A DNA stretch of 23,955 bases from Erysipelotrichaceae bacterium (GTDB lineage: Bacteria; Bacillota_I; Bacilli_A; Erysipelotrichales; Erysipelotrichaceae), in assembly GCA_900770275.1 (NCBI GenBank), contig CAAGJS010000198.1, forward strand, positions 1 to 23,955, in the 5' to 3' direction. A program made the translations under genes and the position numbers. Positions 21,927 through 23,955 of the stretch are shown here, in pieces. The notes beneath the pieces are model-generated. The model saw only the letters and a program-made list of their open reading frames with translations. It did not search any database and was not told the DNA's origin. Numbering within the stretch: the first letter of the stretch is position 1; the number at the start of each line of letters is the position of its first letter.

Positions 21927-23360
21927 TTAGAACACAAGTTGCAGTTGAACTGCAGAATATTTAGGATGAACAGACTCGAAGTATCTGGATGCAGATGGGC
22001 ATCCCCATTCTTCGAGTTTTCTATTTGACAGCGCGCGCTTGACAGTCGTTAACTGCACTGCCCTGCATGTACCTTTTCGGGTGTTTGCCGCCATGAATGC
22101 GTACTGCTTCGGAATGCCAGGTTCTATGAGCTTCCTGTATTTCGTTCTCGGCTTCTTCCAATGCTTCCATATAATCATTCTCATCCTTGTGCGAAGCCAC
22201 TGGTCCATTTCTTTCAGCCAGCTTCCCAGCTCCGCCACGCCGTAGTAGTTGATCCATCCGGTGATGCTCCGCTTAATCTCCCGACAAATATCGGAAAACT
22301 TTCCCGGACGTTTCTTGTTCGTCATGATTTTGAGCTTCTCTTTGCATTTCTTCTTGGATTTCATGTGCGCATAGATGTGATAATGCCCATCCGCTCTTCT
22401 ACCCATTCCGAACCCCAGATATTTGAACTTCCCACCGTTGGACGCCAGATTGACGATTTTACTCTTCTCCCTGTTTACCTTCAGCTTCAGCTTCCCTTCC
22501 AGCATCGTGATACTGCCTTCCAGTATTCTCTCTGCGGCCCTTCTGCTCTTGGCCAGTAGAACAATGTCATCCGCATACCTGATTTCCGGTACTCCTCTGC
22601 GTGCATACTCCTGATCAAATTCGTTCAGGTATATGTTTGCCAGCAGCGGACTGAGATTCCCGCCCTGAGGACTACCCTGATCTGTTTCGACGACTACTCC
22701 GTTTTCCATCACTCCGGCTTTCAGAAACTGCTTAATCAGCTTCATTACCGCTTCGTCCCTAATTGTCTTTCTCAGTTCCCTGATCAGACGATCATGGTTC
22801 AGGGTATCGAAATACTTGGACAAATCCAGAACAACTGCCCAGCAATACCCTTCCTCCGCATATTCTTTTACCTTCATAATGGCCTGCTGTCCACTTCTTC
22901 CCGGTCGATAGCCAAAGCTGTTTTCCGCGAATTGTGGCTCATAAAGAGGCGCTAAGACCTGAGTTATGGCCTGCTGTACAACACGATCCTTAACCGTAGG
23001 AATGCCCAGTTTTCTCATTCCTCCATCCGGTTTCGGTATTTCCCTGCGTCTTACGGCTGTAGGGTGATAGTAGCCACCCATCATCTGTGCCTGAACCTCG
23101 GCGAAATGTGTCTCCAGCCATTCCATTGCCTCCGGGATTTTCATCCCATCGACTCCGGCTGCTCCTCCGTTCCTCCTCACACGCTTCATGGCTTCCTTCA
23201 TGTTCGGGATTGAACTGATCTCTTCCATGAGGTGCTCGGCCCTGCAGCTGCGCTCCCTTTCCTCATCTTCCGAATGGCAGATGCTCGACGCTTCCGCATG
23301 CTTTTCGCATTCCGTGCTATTCCTCTGTGGACAGCCCATATTCTGGTTTTCTGTTTTCAT
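21927..23360 (-). CDS. ltrA: Group II intron reverse transcriptase/maturase
   Basis: The 477-residue protein is a group II intron-encoded protein. Reverse transcriptase blocks are clear: GAAGVDGM, REIPKPDGGMRKLGIPTVKDR, FAENSFGYRPGRS, the catalytic VLDLSKYFD (Asp179), SPQGG (230-234) and YADD (262-265), followed by the thumb/maturase domain with GWINYYG and a C-terminal ANTRKG element as in class C proteins. No C-terminal HNH endonuclease is present. It promotes splicing and mobility of its own intron. AAAGGAG precedes the ATG at 23360. Domain V starts nine bases after the stop codon, as usual. All catalytic residues are present, so it is probably active. Confidence 0.96.
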   Translation of the reverse strand: MKTENQNMGCPQRNSTECEKHAEASSICHSEDEERERSCRAEHLMEEISSIPNMKEAMKRVRRNGGAAGVDGMKIPEAMEWLETHFAEVQAQMMGGYYHPTAVRRREIPKPDGGMRKLGIPTVKDRVVQQAITQVLAPLYEPQFAENSFGYRPGRSGQQAIMKVKEYAEEGYCWAVVLDLSKYFDTLNHDRLIRELRKTIRDEAVMKLIKQFLKAGVMENGVVVETDQGSPQGGNLSPLLANIYLNEFDQEYARRGVPEIRYADDIVLLAKSRRAAERILEGSITMLEGKLKLKVNREKSKIVNLASNGGKFKYLGFGMGRRADGHYHIYAHMKSKKKCKEKLKIMTNKKRPGKFSDICREIKRSITGWINYYGVAELGSWLKEMDQWLRTRMRMIIWKHWKKPRTKYRKLIEPGIPKQYAFMAANTRKGTCRAVQLTTVKRALSNRKLEEWGCPSASRYFESVHPKYSAVQLQLVF

Positions 23361-23830
23361 AGCATCTCCTTTCTTTCAATCGGTTACTCAGGATTCATAC
23401 TGATTCGGCCCTTCACCGCAACTCCCTTTCGGGTTTTCCGGCTACTACGGCCTCGGCTGACTTCCGCAGAATCAGCACCGCCTTCAATGTATAGCGATGG
23501 TTCTCGTTCCCTTCGGTACTTCTGCGGATCTCCCCGGGTAAGTACGACAACTTTCGTTCCATCTACCTGCGCCATTTATACCCATGCAATCCGTGCAGTA
23601 TTGGACTTCTGCCTGTATCGCGGCTTCATCCTTGCATGACTACCTCATATGGCGTTCCTGTTCGTCAGGCCAGAACTTTGCCCACACAGTTAGTATGTTC
23701 CTGCGCATCCGGCTTCTTTCAGATTCCACCTTGCGATGGACACCCTTGCCTTCGGCTAACGATTCCTACTGCCAAGTTCGTAGTGGTCTTTCACCACCTA
23801 GTTATCACCCATGCCGGGCACACGGTTGTA

Positions 23831-23856
23831 AAAACCGGCGCCATGGCGCCGGTTTT
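23831..23856. terminator. Palindromic GC-rich terminator, 5' exon of the intron
   Basis: This 26-base stretch is a perfect palindrome, AAAACCGGCGCCA followed by its complement, so a stem with T-run forms on either strand. On the minus strand it ends the partial gene at 23867-23955 and is followed by TTTTT, ACAACC and the intron. Class C introns target such hairpins. Confidence 0.9.
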
Positions 23857-23866
23857 GCTTTACAGC

Positions 23867-23955
23867 TTACAGATCACGATAGGTAATCAATTCAACGGAA
23901 TTGTCTTTCACCCAGTTTTTGATCCAGTCACTTGTCATCATCGCATGGTCGCGTA
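23867..23955 (-). CDS. C-terminal end of an unrecognised gene
   Basis: The last 28 codons (minus strand, TAA stop at 23869-23867) read RDHAMMTSDWIKNWVKDN and then SVELITYRDL. I do not recognise the family from so little. It is treated as real because the frame is open to the window edge, the composition is protein-like, and a strong terminator follows ten bases after the stop. The rest of the gene lies outside the window. Confidence 0.6.
   Translation of the reverse strand, partial: RDHAMMTSDWIKNWVKDNSVELITYRDL

Larger units (their letters stand above)
21849..23823 (-). mobile_element. Group IIC intron, about 1.98 kb, full length
   Basis: On the minus strand the element begins with GTGTGCCCGG (consensus GUGYG), immediately after a terminator hairpin, T5 and ACAACC, and ends with CTACTCGAT after domains V and VI. 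Insertion right behind a Rho-independent terminator, the CGC triad in domain V, and an encoded protein without endonuclease domain are hallmarks of class C. About 463 bases of structured RNA (domains I-IV) precede the reverse transcriptase gene and contain no other gene. GTTGT at 23551-23547 is a possible EBS1 pairing with ACAAC of the 5' exon, not certain. The element looks intact. Boundaries are from consensus and could shift by one or two bases. Confidence 0.88.

Noticed and set aside
21927..23360. Reverse transcriptase as a retron or DGR component
   Set aside because: Clear maturase domain, domain V/VI RNA directly downstream and GTGTG at the 5' end identify a group II intron. No template/variable repeats or retron msr-msd were seen.
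1..23955. CRISPR arrays, tRNA or rRNA genes, insertion sequences with transposase
   Set aside because: No regularly spaced repeats, cloverleaf-like sequences, rRNA-like blocks or transposase frames were found on reading both strands.

Overview
The window looks like chromosomal DNA of a moderate-GC Bacillota (Firmicutes) species, possibly Erysipelotrichia or a clostridial relative. That placement is an inference from AGGAGG-type ribosome binding sites, a canonical catabolite-responsive element (cre), a mannose-family PTS with a PRD regulator, an AsnA-type asparagine synthetase and a clostridial-style group IIC intron. No rRNA, tRNA or CRISPR array was seen.

Left part (1-12.9 kb, higher GC by eye, not computed). 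The window opens in the C-terminus of a D-2-hydroxyacid dehydrogenase homologue that appears to have lost its catalytic residues, overlapping an MFS transporter gene. Convergent to these are a metallophosphoesterase and a large cytoplasmic BMP/PnrA-like protein, divergent from asnA. A bidirectional terminator separates asnA from a minus-strand operon: C26-family glutamine amidohydrolase, then two ABC exporter half-transporters with complementary asymmetric ATPase motifs. Next come a DUF1275 membrane protein, a Nudix hydrolase and a small unknown protein (plus strand), then an iron-type alcohol dehydrogenase and a HAD phosphatase (minus strand), each with its own promoter.

Middle part (13.0-20.7 kb, more AT-rich by eye). 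A nine-gene minus-strand catabolic operon encodes PTS EIIB, EIIC, EIID, two small membrane proteins, a cytoplasmic neutral-ceramidase-family amidase homologue with its zinc and serine residues intact, a PRD regulator, PTS EIIA and a HAD phosphatase. It ends at a clear terminator. A perfect cre sits just upstream of EIIB. The set suggests uptake and phosphorylation of an amide-containing or modified sugar, followed by intracellular hydrolysis and dephosphorylation. The substrate is unknown.

Right part (20.9-24 kb). A NIF3/DUF34 metalloprotein gene runs divergently from the operon. A group IIC intron of about 2 kb with a reverse transcriptase/maturase lies between that gene and a GC-rich palindromic terminator, which probably once served both converging genes. 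The window ends in the last 28 codons of an unrecognised minus-strand gene.

A recurring feature is an extended -10 box (TGnTAnnnT) followed by exactly six bases and ATG. It occurs at three genes that lack a Shine-Dalgarno sequence, which suggests leaderless transcripts.
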